A stretch of 64,000 nucleotides of DNA from an uncultured Oscillospiraceae bacterium (GCA_910585735.1 CAJUEU010000004.1:15430-79429), one strand, 5' to 3'; counted from the first letter of the stretch, positions 25,021 through 34,814 are shown. Notes: generated by a model not told the origin, from the sequence alone. Numbers and translations are program-made.

Positions 25021-26283
25021 TTATTCTGTAGATGTATCCAAACGTACGATCCGGGCCCCAAGACCGCTCAGGTCTTCGCAGAGAGACTGGTACCCCCGGT
25101 CGATGTGGCGCAGGCCTGTAATGCAGGTCTCTCCCTCCGCCCCCACAGCGGCTACCGCCAAAGCGGCTCCTCCCCGCAGGTCGGTGGCCCGGACCTGGGC
25201 TCCATGCAGGGCCTTTACTCCACAGACCACCGCCACCTTGCCCTCCACCCGGATATCGGCTCCCATACGGACGAGCTCATCCACATGACGGTAACGGCTG
25301 GAAAACATATTCTCCACAAAGACAGTGGTCCCCTCCCCCTTGCACAGGGCCGCCATGACCACCGCCTGGGCGTCGGTGGGAAAGCCGGGATAGGGGGCGG
25401 TACGGACCGGCCGCGCCCCCCGAAGCCTGGAGGGTGCTGAAAGCCAGACCTGGTCGGCGCCGCTGCGGATGGTGCATCCCGCCTCGCTGAGAACGGCGGT
25501 CACCGTGGAGAGCTGCCGCCAGTCTACCCCGGTAAGCTCGCCCTCTCCTCCTGACGCGGCCAAAGCCGACAGATAGGTAGCAGCCACGATCCGATCGGGG
25601 CCTACGGTGTGCTCCGCCCCATGGAGGGGCAGGCCGCCCCGGATGGTGACGGTAGAGGTCCCCCCTCCCCGGACCCGGGCCCCCATAGCATTCAAAAAGC
25701 TCTGGAGCTCCACGATCTCAGGTTCCCGCGCGGCGTTGTGGAGGATGGTGTCCCCTTGGGCGCACACGGCGGAAAGCATAGCGTTTTCGGTGGCTCCCAC
25801 GCTGGGGATAGAGAGAACGATCTCGCCGCCGGTAAGACTCCCCTCACAGTCCAGACGGCCCTCCCGTTCCGTGATACTGGCCCCCAAAGTCCTGAGGGCT
25901 GAGATATGTAAGTCGATGGGCCGGGGCCCCAGCTCACAGCCTCCGGGATAGCTGATGACCGCCCGCCCCATCCGGCCCAGAATAGGGCCCAGGAAAACCA
26001 CCGAGGAGCGCATCTCTCTCATAAGGGGCTCCGAAATGGTATGACCTGTGGGGGCCGAGGAATCCACCGTGACCACATCCCCCTCCCGTTCCACCCGGCA
26101 GCCCAAGCTGCGGAGAATGTCGATGGTGTGGTCCACGTCGGTCAGCTTGGGACAATTTCGGAGGACGCAAGTCCCCCGGGAGAGAAGGGTGGCCGCCAGC
26201 AGCGGCAGAACGCTGTTCTTGGCCCCCTGGATCCGTACACTGCCGGACAGGGGACGCCCCCCCTGGATCTGTATCACGCTCAT
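25021..26283 (-). CDS. murA: UDP-N-acetylglucosamine 1-carboxyvinyltransferase
   Basis: The first committed enzyme of peptidoglycan synthesis, which adds enolpyruvate from PEP to UDP-GlcNAc in the cytosol. Length is 420 residues, usual for MurA. The Lys-Asn pair in IQGAKNS (about residue 22) and the active-site loop PGGCELGPRPIDLH with the catalytic Cys (about residue 114) are present, so fosfomycin sensitivity by the usual Cys mechanism is expected. It follows murG in the cluster, separated by the repeat element at 26351-26515. Firmicutes often have a second MurA; which paralog this is cannot be told from the window. Confidence 0.96.
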   Translation of the reverse strand: MSVIQIQGGRPLSGSVRIQGAKNSVLPLLAATLLSRGTCVLRNCPKLTDVDHTIDILRSLGCRVEREGDVVTVDSSAPTGHTISEPLMREMRSSVVFLGPILGRMGRAVISYPGGCELGPRPIDLHISALRTLGASITEREGRLDCEGSLTGGEIVLSIPSVGATENAMLSAVCAQGDTILHNAAREPEIVELQSFLNAMGARVRGGGTSTVTIRGGLPLHGAEHTVGPDRIVAATYLSALAASGGEGELTGVDWRQLSTVTAVLSEAGCTIRSGADQVWLSAPSRLRGARPVRTAPYPGFPTDAQAVVMAALCKGEGTTVFVENMFSSRYRHVDELVRMGADIRVEGKVAVVCGVKALHGAQVRATDLRGGAALAVAAVGAEGETCITGLRHIDRGYQSLCEDLSGLGARIVRLDTSTE

Positions 26284-26350
26284 AAGATGCCCTCCCTGTG
26301 GGTTTTCTGGGTCATCTTATGCGGGAGGGTAAATTTGGGTCAATGGGTGC

Positions 26351-26515
26351 ACTCCTTCCGTCACGGCTTCGCCGTGCCACCTCCCTCAAGGAGGGAGGCT
26401 AAGGTCCTAAGGCAGCCTCAGACAGCCAGAGGCTGCCTTAGGCTGCCTGGACAGTCGTTCGGCAAAGCCAAATGACATCCCCCGGAGCTGTCAGCCAAAG
26501 GCTGACTGAGGGAGT
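26351..26515. repeat. Palindromic repeat element, second family member, inside the dcw cluster
   Basis: A 165-bp element between murG and murA with imperfect terminal inverted repeats, ACTCCTTCCGTCA at 26351 and TGACTGAGGGAGT ending 26515. It contains the hairpins CACGGCTTCGCCGTG, CCTCCCTC-AAG-GAGGGAGG, a long stem with arms CCTAAGGCAGCCTC and GAGGCTGCCTTAGG, and GTCAGCC-AAA-GGCTGAC. The ends and layout match the element at 18939-19060. It is non-coding and lies in the transcribed gap of an essential operon, so it is presumably transcribed and folded. Confidence 0.75.
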
Positions 26516-26524
26516 ATACCTCCC

Positions 26525-27640
26525 TTACCGCAACAGCTCCTTCAGTGTCCTGTAGATCTGCTCGTTGGCGTCAGGAATGGAAAGCGCCGAGAGAGCCCGG
26601 GACATTTCGGCCCGGCGCTTTGGGTCATAAAGAAGCTGAGACGCCACCTCATAAAGCCTGGCGCCCGAACACTCCTTCTCAGGAAGAAGAACAGCCCCCC
26701 CCGACCGGGACAGGACCTGGGCGTTCTTGGTCTGGTGGTCGGCGGTGACATTGGGGGAAGGCACCAGCACCGCAGGCTTGGCAATGGCAGCCAATTCAGA
26801 GACCGTAGAGGCCCCGGCCCGGCAGAGCACCAGGTCGGCGGCCGCCATCACCAAGGGCATGTCATAGATATACTCCCGGATTTCAATACCGGGGCGGGGA
26901 TCGGCGCTCCCTTTCTCCTTCAATGCCTTTTCCAGGCGGCCAAAGTCCCGGCCCGCCCCGTGGATGTGGAGGAAGGGGACCCCGGCGGCCCGCTCGGCCC
27001 GGATAAAATCCACCATGCAGTCGTCCATGTCCTCGGCCCCCAGGCTTCCCCAGTAGGAAAGCAGTAGAGGCCGGTCATCCTCCAGTCCCAGCTCCCGGCG
27101 GGCCTCCATCCGGGTAAAGCGGAAAAAGTCACCCCGGACCGGGGTGCCGGTGACCGCCACCTTTTCCGGATGCTCATAGTAGCTTTTACTCTCAGCAAAG
27201 CCTACCATCACCACGTCCGCCACACGGGAGAGGGTCTTTGTGGTGAGGCCGGGGACGGCGTTGGACTCGTGAACGGCGGTGGGGATCCCCCGCCGGGCGG
27301 CGGCGTGGACCACGGGGTAGCTGGCATAGCCCCCGGTGCCCACCACAAGGTCGGGCCTGAACTCTGTCAGAATGTCCGCGGCCTGCCTGCCGGAGTGGGT
27401 CATGTTGTGAAGGGTCTTGATGTTATGGGTAAGGGAGGACAACCTCAGGGAGCGGTGAAAGCTGGTGATGGTCACCGTTTTCAGGTCAAAGCCCTCCTTG
27501 GGCACCAGCCGGGTCTCCATACCCCCATCGGCCCCCACGAAAAGGATGCCGGCTCCATCCCGCTCCCGGAACATCCGGGCCAGGGCCAGGGCAGGGTTGA
27601 TATGGCCGGCGGTACCGCCGCAGGTGAAAAGGACGTTCAT
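26525..27640 (-). CDS. murG: UDP-GlcNAc:lipid I GlcNAc transferase
   Basis: Peripheral membrane glycosyltransferase that makes lipid II from lipid I on the cytosolic face. It has 371 residues in two Rossmann domains. Glycine-rich motifs are GGTAGHINPALALA (residues 7-20), the lipid-side GTGGYASYPV, and the donor-site CRAGASTVSELA. In place of the usual GGSxGA, the linker reads LSYWGSLGAEDMD, a modest variant. The ATG at 27640 lies 7 nt after AGGAGG; upstream in-frame starts lie in the structured repeat. It is between ftsW and murA in the cluster. Confidence 0.95.
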   Translation of the reverse strand: MNVLFTCGGTAGHINPALALARMFRERDGAGILFVGADGGMETRLVPKEGFDLKTVTITSFHRSLRLSSLTHNIKTLHNMTHSGRQAADILTEFRPDLVVGTGGYASYPVVHAAARRGIPTAVHESNAVPGLTTKTLSRVADVVMVGFAESKSYYEHPEKVAVTGTPVRGDFFRFTRMEARRELGLEDDRPLLLSYWGSLGAEDMDDCMVDFIRAERAAGVPFLHIHGAGRDFGRLEKALKEKGSADPRPGIEIREYIYDMPLVMAAADLVLCRAGASTVSELAAIAKPAVLVPSPNVTADHQTKNAQVLSRSGGAVLLPEKECSGARLYEVASQLLYDPKRRAEMSRALSALSIPDANEQIYRTLKELLR

Positions 27641-27663
27641 GGAAATACCTCCTTCAGGCCGCA

Positions 27664-27798
27664 TTGTCACGCTTCGGAAATGTCCAGAGCAGTCGCTCCA
27701 CTTCCCTCCGGCTCGGGCTGGTAAGCAGTCCATGGACTGCCATCACGCCCTCGCTCCAGTCCAGTGTCGCTCCTTGTCCATTCCTTCGCGCTTCTATC
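27664..27798. repeat. Structured intergenic repeat, copy 2
   Basis: This element lies between ftsW and murG and includes the ftsW stop codon. It begins TTGTCACGCT and ends CGCTTCTATC, as copy 1 at 1500-1639 does. The inner stem is GCAGTCC (27725-27731) with GGACTGC (27734-27740), enclosed by GGGC (27715) and GCCC (27750). An outer pairing of GGAAATG with CATTCC is possible. Stem bases differ from copy 1 but pairing is kept. The word GGTAAGCAG here is the reverse complement of CTGCTTACC in copy 1, as if the central hairpin were inverted. Confidence 0.6.
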
Positions 27799-29002
27799 CT
27801 TGCTTGGGAGGAGCGGCCTGCCGTGACACTCCCAGGATGATGCCCATTTCAGCCAGCTGGATCATAAGCGCGGTGCCTCCATAGCTGAAGAAGGGCAAAG
27901 AAATGCCGGTGGTGGGCAGGAAGTTGGTGACCACCGAAATATTGAGGAACACCTGGACCGCGATGAGGGTAATGATCCCCACCACCAGCAGGGCTCCAAA
28001 GCGGTCCCGGGCATGGAGGGCGATCCAATAGCCCCGAAGAACAAGCATGGCAAAAAGAAGCAGGATGAAGCCGGCTCCCACAAGGCCCAGCTCCTCACAG
28101 GCCACAGAGAAGATACAGTCGTTTTCCGCCTCGGGGAGAAACAACTGGGCCTGGCGGCTTTTGCCAAAGCCCACTCCGAACAGGCCTCCCGAGCCGATGG
28201 CGTAAAGGGATTGAATGATCTGGAAGCCGTCGTTCCGGGGATCGGACCAGGGATCCTGCCATATCTTGATCCGTGCCGCCATGTAGGACGTCTGGGTGAT
28301 GATAAGAGTCAGAAGGGTCACCACCACAGTGCCGCCGGCGGCAAACCACCCCAGTTTCACTCCGCCGGCAAAAAGGATGGCGGCGGCGGGCACCAGGATC
28401 AGAATGGTACCCGACATATGGGGCTCTTTATACATGAGAAAGATGATGATAAGAAGGATAATGCCGTAGGGCATCAGCTCCAGAAGGCCGATCTCATCCA
28501 TTTTTTTCAGGAGCCTGCCCTGGGTGGTGTGAAGGTCAAACTTCCGCTTTTTCTCGGTCTCCCGCTTGGCCATACGGGCGGAAAAGTAGAGGATGACGCC
28601 CAACTTGGCAACCTCAGAGGGCTGGAAGGCAGGGATGGGGCCAATGCTTCGGATCCAGCGCTTCACATGGTCGGCCCGAACCGTATGGACCCCCGGGATC
28701 AGCACCGCCACCAGAAGGACGAGGGCAAGGCCCAGAATAAATACCGACATCCAGCGGAAATGCTGGTAATTGATCTTGGAAATGATGTACATCGCGGCCA
28801 ATCCGGCCACGGCAAAAATAGCCTGGCGGATAAAATAATAGGTAGCCGATCTTCCTTCGTGAAGGGCGGTGGCGTAGGAGGCCGAAAACACCATAATGAC
28901 CCCGATGGCGGTAAGCATGACCACCAGCATCAAAAACGGCAGGTCCATCGGGCCCCGGGAGAGCTGCTGCTCCATGGTCAGATCGCGCTTGAGCTTGGGC
29001 AC
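27794..29002 (-). CDS. ftsW: Lipid II polymerase of the SEDS family, FtsW
   Basis: Integral membrane glycosyltransferase that polymerises lipid II at the septum with its partner penicillin-binding protein. Length is 402 residues with about ten membrane segments. SEDS landmarks are FQPSEVAKLG, the catalytic-region Asp in the large extracellular loop, QAQLFLPEAENDCIFSVACEELG, and the ending TTGISLPFFSYGG. The start codon is GTG at 29002, 9 nt after AGGAGG. RodA is the main alternative; its place between mraY and murG in the division cluster supports FtsW (or SpoVE). Confidence 0.94.
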   Translation of the reverse strand: MPKLKRDLTMEQQLSRGPMDLPFLMLVVMLTAIGVIMVFSASYATALHEGRSATYYFIRQAIFAVAGLAAMYIISKINYQHFRWMSVFILGLALVLLVAVLIPGVHTVRADHVKRWIRSIGPIPAFQPSEVAKLGVILYFSARMAKRETEKKRKFDLHTTQGRLLKKMDEIGLLELMPYGIILLIIIFLMYKEPHMSGTILILVPAAAILFAGGVKLGWFAAGGTVVVTLLTLIITQTSYMAARIKIWQDPWSDPRNDGFQIIQSLYAIGSGGLFGVGFGKSRQAQLFLPEAENDCIFSVACEELGLVGAGFILLLFAMLVLRGYWIALHARDRFGALLVVGIITLIAVQVFLNISVVTNFLPTTGISLPFFSYGGTALMIQLAEMGIILGVSRQAAPPKQG

Positions 29003-29042
29003 GGGCCGAGCCCTCCTTTCCTCAGATTACAAGGATATTGAT

Positions 29043-30053
29043 TCAAATCAGATAACGGTTCCAGACTCCCAAAAACGCAAGGATGCAGAAGAGGGCTGAA
29101 ATCAGAGAGAAAACGGCCACCACCTTGTTTTCCTTCCATCCACACATCTCAAAGTGATGGTGGAGCGGGGCCATTTTGAAGATCCGCTTGCCGTGGGTGA
29201 GCTTGAAGTAGGTCACCTGGATAATGTCCGAAAGGGTCTCGGCAATGTAGATGATCCCCACAAAGATCAGAATCAGGGGCATGTCGGCGGCAAAGGCTAA
29301 CCCGCATACCATTCCGCCCAGGAAGAGAGAGCCGGTGTCTCCCATAAAGACCTTGGCCGGATGATGGTTGTAGCAGAGGAAGCCAAGCAGTCCTCCCAGA
29401 AGGGCCGACGAAATCCGGCAGAGCTCTGTCTGCCCCCAGAGGGCGGTGACCACCGCGAAAAAGAGAGCCACAGGAAGGGTAACGGTGGAAACCAGTCCGT
29501 CCACCCCGTCGGTAAGATTCACCGCATTCACGCATCCCACCATGACAAAAGCGGCGAAAGCCATATATACCGGCCAGGGCAGGGGGATGTGAGTCTGGAA
29601 AAAGGGCAAGTACAGGTTGGGGGACAGGTAGCCCTCGTACCGCAGGAGAACGATCATCAGAATGGCGGCCGACAACTGGAGAAGGAACTTCCATCCGGCG
29701 GTAAGGCCAGTATTCTGGTGGTGGACCACCTTCATGTAATCATCAATAAAGCCGATGGCCCCAAAGACCAGGGCAAATAGAAACACATAAAGACCCACTC
29801 GGTTGCCTCCCAGTATGTTGGGCATACCCAGAAGCACTATGACCCCGATGGCCATAATGAACATGAGCCCTCCCATGATCGGAGTACCCTGCTTGGACAT
29901 GTGCCAGGTGGGGCCGATCTCCTTAATGGACTGTCCGGCCTTGAGCCGGCGGAGAAAGGGGATCAGGAATCTCCCAATGAGCAGGGTGAGGAGAAAGCTC
30001 CCCGTCAGGCTGACCAGCCCCGGGAGTACTGACGCTTCCGCAATGTTCGGCAT
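29043..30053 (-). CDS. mraY: Phospho-N-acetylmuramoyl-pentapeptide transferase
   Basis: Membrane enzyme that moves phospho-MurNAc-pentapeptide onto undecaprenyl phosphate to make lipid I. It has 336 residues and ten membrane segments. Conserved motifs are the FIDDYMK Asp pair, NLTDGVDGL, FMGDTGSLFLGG and the HHHFE loop (PLHHHFEMCGW). The ATG at 30053 lies 9 nt after GGAGGT; an upstream in-frame start lies before that site. It lies between murE and ftsW, with short gaps on both sides. Confidence 0.96.
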   Translation of the reverse strand: MPNIAEASVLPGLVSLTGSFLLTLLIGRFLIPFLRRLKAGQSIKEIGPTWHMSKQGTPIMGGLMFIMAIGVIVLLGMPNILGGNRVGLYVFLFALVFGAIGFIDDYMKVVHHQNTGLTAGWKFLLQLSAAILMIVLLRYEGYLSPNLYLPFFQTHIPLPWPVYMAFAAFVMVGCVNAVNLTDGVDGLVSTVTLPVALFFAVVTALWGQTELCRISSALLGGLLGFLCYNHHPAKVFMGDTGSLFLGGMVCGLAFAADMPLILIFVGIIYIAETLSDIIQVTYFKLTHGKRIFKMAPLHHHFEMCGWKENKVVAVFSLISALFCILAFLGVWNRYLI

Positions 30054-30142
30054 AATTATTAGACCTCCAGCGTTTTCCTTAAAATCATCCTTTTTCTTGC
30101 ACAAGTGGGAATCATATCACATTACCGGGGCGAAAACAGGGG

Positions 30143-31567
30143 TTATGGGAAACAGGCGGCCACGATCTCCCGCTCGTCCATGTGCCGCTTCTCCCCGTTG
30201 ACCTCCTGATAGGTCTCATGGCCCTTGCCGGCCAGCAGGAGTACATCCCCCTCCTCCAACTCCCGGAGCGCCATAGCAATGGCCTTCTCCCGGTCGGGCT
30301 CCACCAGACGGGGGGTATCGGTATCCTTCAGCCCCGCCAGAATGTCGGCGATAATTGCCGCCGGCGCCTCGCTCCGGGGATTATCCGAGGTGACCACGCA
30401 CAGGTCGGAAAGCTCAGCGGCAATGGCGCCCATAATGGGCCGCTTGGTCTTATCCCGGTCCCCGCCACAGCCGAAAAGGCAGATGAGCCGGCCCGGTGTG
30501 AAATCCCGAAGGGCGGTAAGGGCGTTCTCCAAAGCATCGGGGGTGTGAGCGTAGTCTATAAGCACAGTGCCCTGGCCAGGGGTGGGCACCACCTCCATGC
30601 GGCCCTTGACCCCGTGGGCCTTGGCCAGAGCATGGGCGGCCTCCTCCAGGGGAATGCCCAAAGCATGGGCACAGCCCAGGGCGCACAGGGCGTTGTAGAC
30701 CGAGAAGCCTCCGGGGATGCCCAGGCGGACATGGGAGGTCTCCTCTCCCACCCGTGCCTCCAGCTCTACCCGGTCAGGCAAAAGCCGAACGTCAGCGGCA
30801 GTCAGATCGGCTCCAGACCTCCGCCAGGCATAGGTATACACCGGGCAGGGGACAGCTTTCGCGTAATATCGTCCCGCCTCGTCGTCCCAGTTGAGAACGG
30901 CTGCGTCACTCTGGGCAAAAAGCCTGCCCTTGGCCTGGCGGTATGCCTCCATGGTCTTGTGAAAATCCAGGTGGTCCTGGGTCAGGTTGGAGAAAGCCCC
31001 CACAGCGAAGCGGATTCCGTCCACCCGGTGAAGGCAGAGGGCGTGGGAGGAGACCTCCATGACCACGTGGGTACAGCCCGCGTCAGCCATTTCCCGCAGG
31101 AGCCTTTGCAGCTCAAAGCTGTCGGGGGTGGTGCGCTCGGTGGGCAGGACCCGGTCCCCGACGCGGTTCTCGTTGGTTCCGATGAGCCCGATCCTGGTCC
31201 CCAGGACAGTGTGGAGCATGCCCCATAGAAGTGTGGTGGTGGTGGTTTTTCCGTTGGTGCCCGTCACGCCGATCATGGTCAGTTCTTTTGCCGGGTGGCC
31301 AAACCAGTTCCCGGCCAGGGCGGCCAGGGCGGCCCGGCTGTCGGGCACCAGGAGAACGTCATCCCCCTCCTCCCCCACAATGGCGGCAGCCCCCTTTTCC
31401 CGGGCCTGGGGAATGAATTTGTGCCCGTCGGTCTGATAGCCACGGAGGGCCACGAAAAGCTCTCCCGGCTTCAAGGCGGCAGTATTGTAGGAAACGCCGG
31501 TGATCTCCGGGTCCTCCCTCAGCGTCCCCTGATAGCCGGTCCCCTCCAGCAGCTTGCTCAGGCGCAT
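30143..31567 (-). CDS. murE: UDP-MurNAc-L-Ala-D-Glu:meso-diaminopimelate ligase
   Basis: Cytosolic Mur ligase that adds the third amino acid of the stem peptide. It has 474 residues in the usual three domains. The ATP site is GVTGTNGKTTTT (about residue 98), followed by the Mur motif HVVMEVSSHAL and the C-terminal SDNPRSE. The DNPR motif is the known mark of meso-DAP specificity, so the peptidoglycan should carry meso-DAP rather than lysine. AGGAGG precedes the ATG by 7 nt. It lies between the penicillin-binding protein gene and mraY. murF and murD, which usually follow, are absent from the cluster. Confidence 0.96.
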   Translation of the reverse strand: MRLSKLLEGTGYQGTLREDPEITGVSYNTAALKPGELFVALRGYQTDGHKFIPQAREKGAAAIVGEEGDDVLLVPDSRAALAALAGNWFGHPAKELTMIGVTGTNGKTTTTTLLWGMLHTVLGTRIGLIGTNENRVGDRVLPTERTTPDSFELQRLLREMADAGCTHVVMEVSSHALCLHRVDGIRFAVGAFSNLTQDHLDFHKTMEAYRQAKGRLFAQSDAAVLNWDDEAGRYYAKAVPCPVYTYAWRRSGADLTAADVRLLPDRVELEARVGEETSHVRLGIPGGFSVYNALCALGCAHALGIPLEEAAHALAKAHGVKGRMEVVPTPGQGTVLIDYAHTPDALENALTALRDFTPGRLICLFGCGGDRDKTKRPIMGAIAAELSDLCVVTSDNPRSEAPAAIIADILAGLKDTDTPRLVEPDREKAIAMALRELEEGDVLLLAGKGHETYQEVNGEKRHMDEREIVAACFP

Positions 31568-31648
31568 AAGAACACCTCCTTCACATGATGTACAGCAAGT
31601 CTATCCCGCTCCAAAGCGGCGTGAACACTCGCCGCTTCTCCACGTTTT

Positions 31649-34105
31649 TTACTCGATCATGCTATTGTCCGAGAACTGGCACTCTACCACAGTGCCCCGC
31701 TCCACCAAAGTTCCCCAGGCAATGGATTGACTGGCCACAGTGGCGTTGGCAGACATATAGCGGCTGGAGCCGCTGACACGAAGATAGAGGCCGTATTTTT
31801 CCAGGATCTCCTGCGCCTGGGCGGCCGTCTTGCCCCAAAGGCTGGGGATGGCTACCTGGTCGGCAGGCTTCTCCTCCCCCAGGTAGAGCACCACCTGGCT
31901 GCCGCTGGGGATCACGGCGCCGCCCACCGGGATCTGCCCGGTAACGGTGTCCCCCTCGCCCACGGTGCGGACGGTGAAGCCGGCGCTCTTGACGGCATCA
32001 ATGCCCACGGATGCCACTTGCCCCACCACATTGGGCACGGTCACATCGATAAAGGCCTGCTGCTCCTCGGTGTAGACCCGCTCCACACCCATGTACTCCA
32101 AAATGTCCTCCATCAGCTCGCCGGTAAGCATTCCCGCCATATTGCCGCCCGAGATATAGTAGCCGTTGGCGGTGTAATTGCTCCCTTTGGAGACAGGCTG
32201 GGGCTTGTCGAAGGCCACCAGGGTGACGATCTGGGGATCATCAGCGGGCGCGAAGCCCACAAAGGAAACGATGGTACGATCCTCGCCCCGCCGGCTCTCC
32301 AGCGTCTCGGAGGAGCCGGTCTTTCCGCCTACCCGGTAGCCAGGGACGTAAGCCCGCTTACCTGTACCGCCATCCACCACCTTTTCCAGAATGGCCCGAC
32401 AGCGCTCACTGGTCTCCTCACTGATGACCTGACGTACCTCGGTAGGCTCGGTCTGGAGCACCACATTGCCCTCAGCGTCGGTGATGGAGTCCATCACGTA
32501 GGGCTGCATCAAATGTCCGCCGTTGACCACCGCCGAGATGGCGTTGATGAGCTGGATGGGAGTGATCTGAAGACCCTGGCCAAAGGAGGCGGTGGCCAGG
32601 TAGGTATTCTGGTCGGTGGTTCCGGCGGTAAAGGTGCTCCGGGGCCAGATCAGGTTGGGCACCGGGTCCCGCTTGGACTCCCCCTGCATGTCGATGCCGG
32701 TGGGCTCCAAAAGGCCATAGTTGACCAGGTAATCATAGAAGGTCTCGGCTCCCACCGCCTGACCGATCTGCATAAAAGCCGGGTTGCAGGAGTTCTGGAC
32801 CGCCTGAGTCAGCGTTTGGGTGCCGTGACGGCCATCCTTCTGCCAGCAGCTGATCCGGGAGCCATCCACCACATAGTAGCCGGGACAATAGAAGGTGCTG
32901 GCCTCGCTGACCACTCCCTCCTCCAGGGCAATGGAAAGAACGATAGACTTAAAGGTGGAGCCCGGCTCATAGGAGTCGCTGATGGCCTTGTTCCGCCACT
33001 GCTTGTTCTGCGCGTTGCCCAGGGCGGTATTGTAAGCCTTCTTTTTGTCCTCCTCCGTCAGCTCTCCTTTTTCGGCCAGCTCAGTCCGCACAGTCTCCAA
33101 ATACTCCGCCAGCACCGGGTCGCTCACCGTCCAGGGGTCGTTCAGGTCGTAGGTAGGCGAGTTGGCCCAGGCCAGGATGGCCCCGGTTTTGGGGTCCATG
33201 GCGATGACAAAGCCTCCGTTTTGGACGTCGAACATTTCCACGCCCTTTTCCAGGATCCGCTCGCAGTAATATTGAATAGAGGTGTCAATGGTAAGGTGGA
33301 GGTCGTTTCCGTCGGTGGCGTCGTAATAGTCCTGGAAGGAATACTTCATTTCGGTGCCGTCGCCCTTTTTGGCCGTGACTACCCGGCCGGTCTCTCCGGC
33401 CAGCTCCTCCTCATACATGGACTCCATCCCATAGGCTCCCGTATTGTCCAGGTTGGGGTTGACCCAGCCAATGACCTGAGAAGCCAGGGAGCCGTAGGAA
33501 TAATACCGCTTGGTGGTGGGTGTGGTGTACACGCTGTTTGACAGGTGCATATCGCTGATGAGCTGCCAGATCTCCTGGGCCACCTCACGCTCCACCCGGG
33601 TGGTAAGCTGCTCATACTTGGTGTTTTTCTCAAAGTAGGCCCGGAGCCGCTCGTAGTCCACCTCCAGGATCTCGGCCAGGGCGGCGGCCACCGTATCGGC
33701 CTCAGGCCGGGGATAGTACCCCCGCTTCTCCGTAAGAATGTTCCCTTTGTCGTCCTTAAATTTCTTATCCCAGTTTTCCTGGACCGCCTTAAAGTCACCG
33801 GGAGAGAGGATCACATCGTACACCGTTCCCGAAGAGGCCAGCACGTTGCCGTTCACATCCAGGATCTTTCCCCGGTTGGCAGACACCGCATTGTCCCGGG
33901 TCTGCTGACTGATGGCCTTGCCCTGATACAGCTCATGGTCCCGGATCTGGATAGTCCAGAGCCGGAAAAAGAGGGGGATAAACGTCAGGAGTCCAAAGGT
34001 CACCAGCAGAAACAGGGTGCGGTGAAGAATGGTTCGGTTCAGCTTTCGGTCCACGCCCACGGTCGTCCCTTCCTTGCGCTTATTATCCTTATTTTCCCGT
34101 TCCAT
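31649..34105 (-). CDS. Class B penicillin-binding protein with two PASTA domains (FtsI/PbpB/SpoVD)
   Basis: Septal peptidoglycan transpeptidase of 818 residues. A cytoplasmic basic N-terminus and one membrane helix (about 28-50) are followed by the PBP dimer domain (about 55-235) and the transpeptidase domain. The active-site motifs are STFK (catalytic Ser), SCN and KTG. Two PASTA domains cover about 675-740 and 745-812, beginning VTVPNVVG and VAIPSLWG. The position in the cluster, between ftsL and murE, makes it the partner of FtsW. PASTA-bearing SpoVD and PbpB are close paralogs in Firmicutes. Only one such gene is in this cluster, so it may serve vegetative division. Confidence 0.95.
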   Translation of the reverse strand: MERENKDNKRKEGTTVGVDRKLNRTILHRTLFLLVTFGLLTFIPLFFRLWTIQIRDHELYQGKAISQQTRDNAVSANRGKILDVNGNVLASSGTVYDVILSPGDFKAVQENWDKKFKDDKGNILTEKRGYYPRPEADTVAAALAEILEVDYERLRAYFEKNTKYEQLTTRVEREVAQEIWQLISDMHLSNSVYTTPTTKRYYSYGSLASQVIGWVNPNLDNTGAYGMESMYEEELAGETGRVVTAKKGDGTEMKYSFQDYYDATDGNDLHLTIDTSIQYYCERILEKGVEMFDVQNGGFVIAMDPKTGAILAWANSPTYDLNDPWTVSDPVLAEYLETVRTELAEKGELTEEDKKKAYNTALGNAQNKQWRNKAISDSYEPGSTFKSIVLSIALEEGVVSEASTFYCPGYYVVDGSRISCWQKDGRHGTQTLTQAVQNSCNPAFMQIGQAVGAETFYDYLVNYGLLEPTGIDMQGESKRDPVPNLIWPRSTFTAGTTDQNTYLATASFGQGLQITPIQLINAISAVVNGGHLMQPYVMDSITDAEGNVVLQTEPTEVRQVISEETSERCRAILEKVVDGGTGKRAYVPGYRVGGKTGSSETLESRRGEDRTIVSFVGFAPADDPQIVTLVAFDKPQPVSKGSNYTANGYYISGGNMAGMLTGELMEDILEYMGVERVYTEEQQAFIDVTVPNVVGQVASVGIDAVKSAGFTVRTVGEGDTVTGQIPVGGAVIPSGSQVVLYLGEEKPADQVAIPSLWGKTAAQAQEILEKYGLYLRVSGSSRYMSANATVASQSIAWGTLVERGTVVECQFSDNSMIE

Positions 34106-34131
34106 GCGGTTTTCCCCCTTTCATCACGGAA

Positions 34132-34159
34132 GGGCGTAAGAAAAAATCTTCTTACGCCC
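34132..34159. promoter_or_regulatory. Strong hairpin between ftsL and the PBP gene
   Basis: A perfect 11-bp stem, GGGCGTAAGAA and complement, with a 6-nt loop, ends 26 bp before the PBP start codon. No T tract follows on the minus strand, so it is more likely an mRNA stability or attenuation element than a terminator. Confidence 0.55.
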
Positions 34160-34223
34160 TCACTCCTTTGCGCTATTGACGGCCCGGTACTCTCAGCCGT
34201 TCACCCAAGTTTATGGGCTTTTC

Positions 34224-34766
34224 TCAAAAATATGCCAGCAGACTATCCCAAAATTGTGTGATGGAGCCCCAAAGTCCTTCGGCGGCCTCAGTTTGGCTAT
34301 AAAGCACCACGCTGTCCGGCTCGGTAAGGTCCACATAGATAATCTGTCCCGCCTGGGGACGGCTCATGGAGCCGTCGGCGGTGACGGCGCTCTCAATGGC
34401 GCCCAGATCATACGCCATCTCGTACCGGGCCAGGAGGGTAGCCTCCTCGCTTTTCAGCTCCCGAATCTGGTTCTCAATGGAAACCACCTCGTCGGAGACC
34501 GACATGAGCTGCACGGTGCTCATGAGGATCATCACAGCCAGGGCGGCCACAGTCACAAAGCCGGCCACGGCGAAGAGGGATACCTTCCCCGCCGGCCGCA
34601 CCTCCACCTTGGGCCGCTCCAGCTGTGCGTGCCGGGGGCGGACCCGGGGCTGGGGGCGGGGCCGGAGGACCTCCTCCTGCTCCAGCACCCGGGCGGCGGA
34701 GCCGTCATAGGCGTAGCTCATATTCCGATAGGGGTCGTAGCTCCGACGCTTCATGGTGTTTGCCAT
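34224..34766 (-). CDS. ftsL: FtsL-like cell division protein
   Basis: A 180-residue bitopic protein. A long basic cytoplasmic N-terminus (1-60) precedes one membrane helix (about 63-88). A short extracellular leucine-zipper-like coiled coil follows (about 90-125, SVSDEVVSIENQIRELKSEEATL). The tail is of unknown role and holds the YDLGAIESAV segment, like the YELGMI motif of FtsL/DivIC proteins. Identity rests mainly on topology and on the conserved position between rsmH and the PBP gene. It should form the FtsQ-FtsL-DivIC complex with the ftsQ product. Confidence 0.8.
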   Translation of the reverse strand: MANTMKRRSYDPYRNMSYAYDGSAARVLEQEEVLRPRPQPRVRPRHAQLERPKVEVRPAGKVSLFAVAGFVTVAALAVMILMSTVQLMSVSDEVVSIENQIRELKSEEATLLARYEMAYDLGAIESAVTADGSMSRPQAGQIIYVDLTEPDSVVLYSQTEAAEGLWGSITQFWDSLLAYF

Positions 34767-34814
34767 AGACTCATTTCCTTTGTGGTGAGATAGCTCCCCA
34801 GCGGGAGTTCCTGT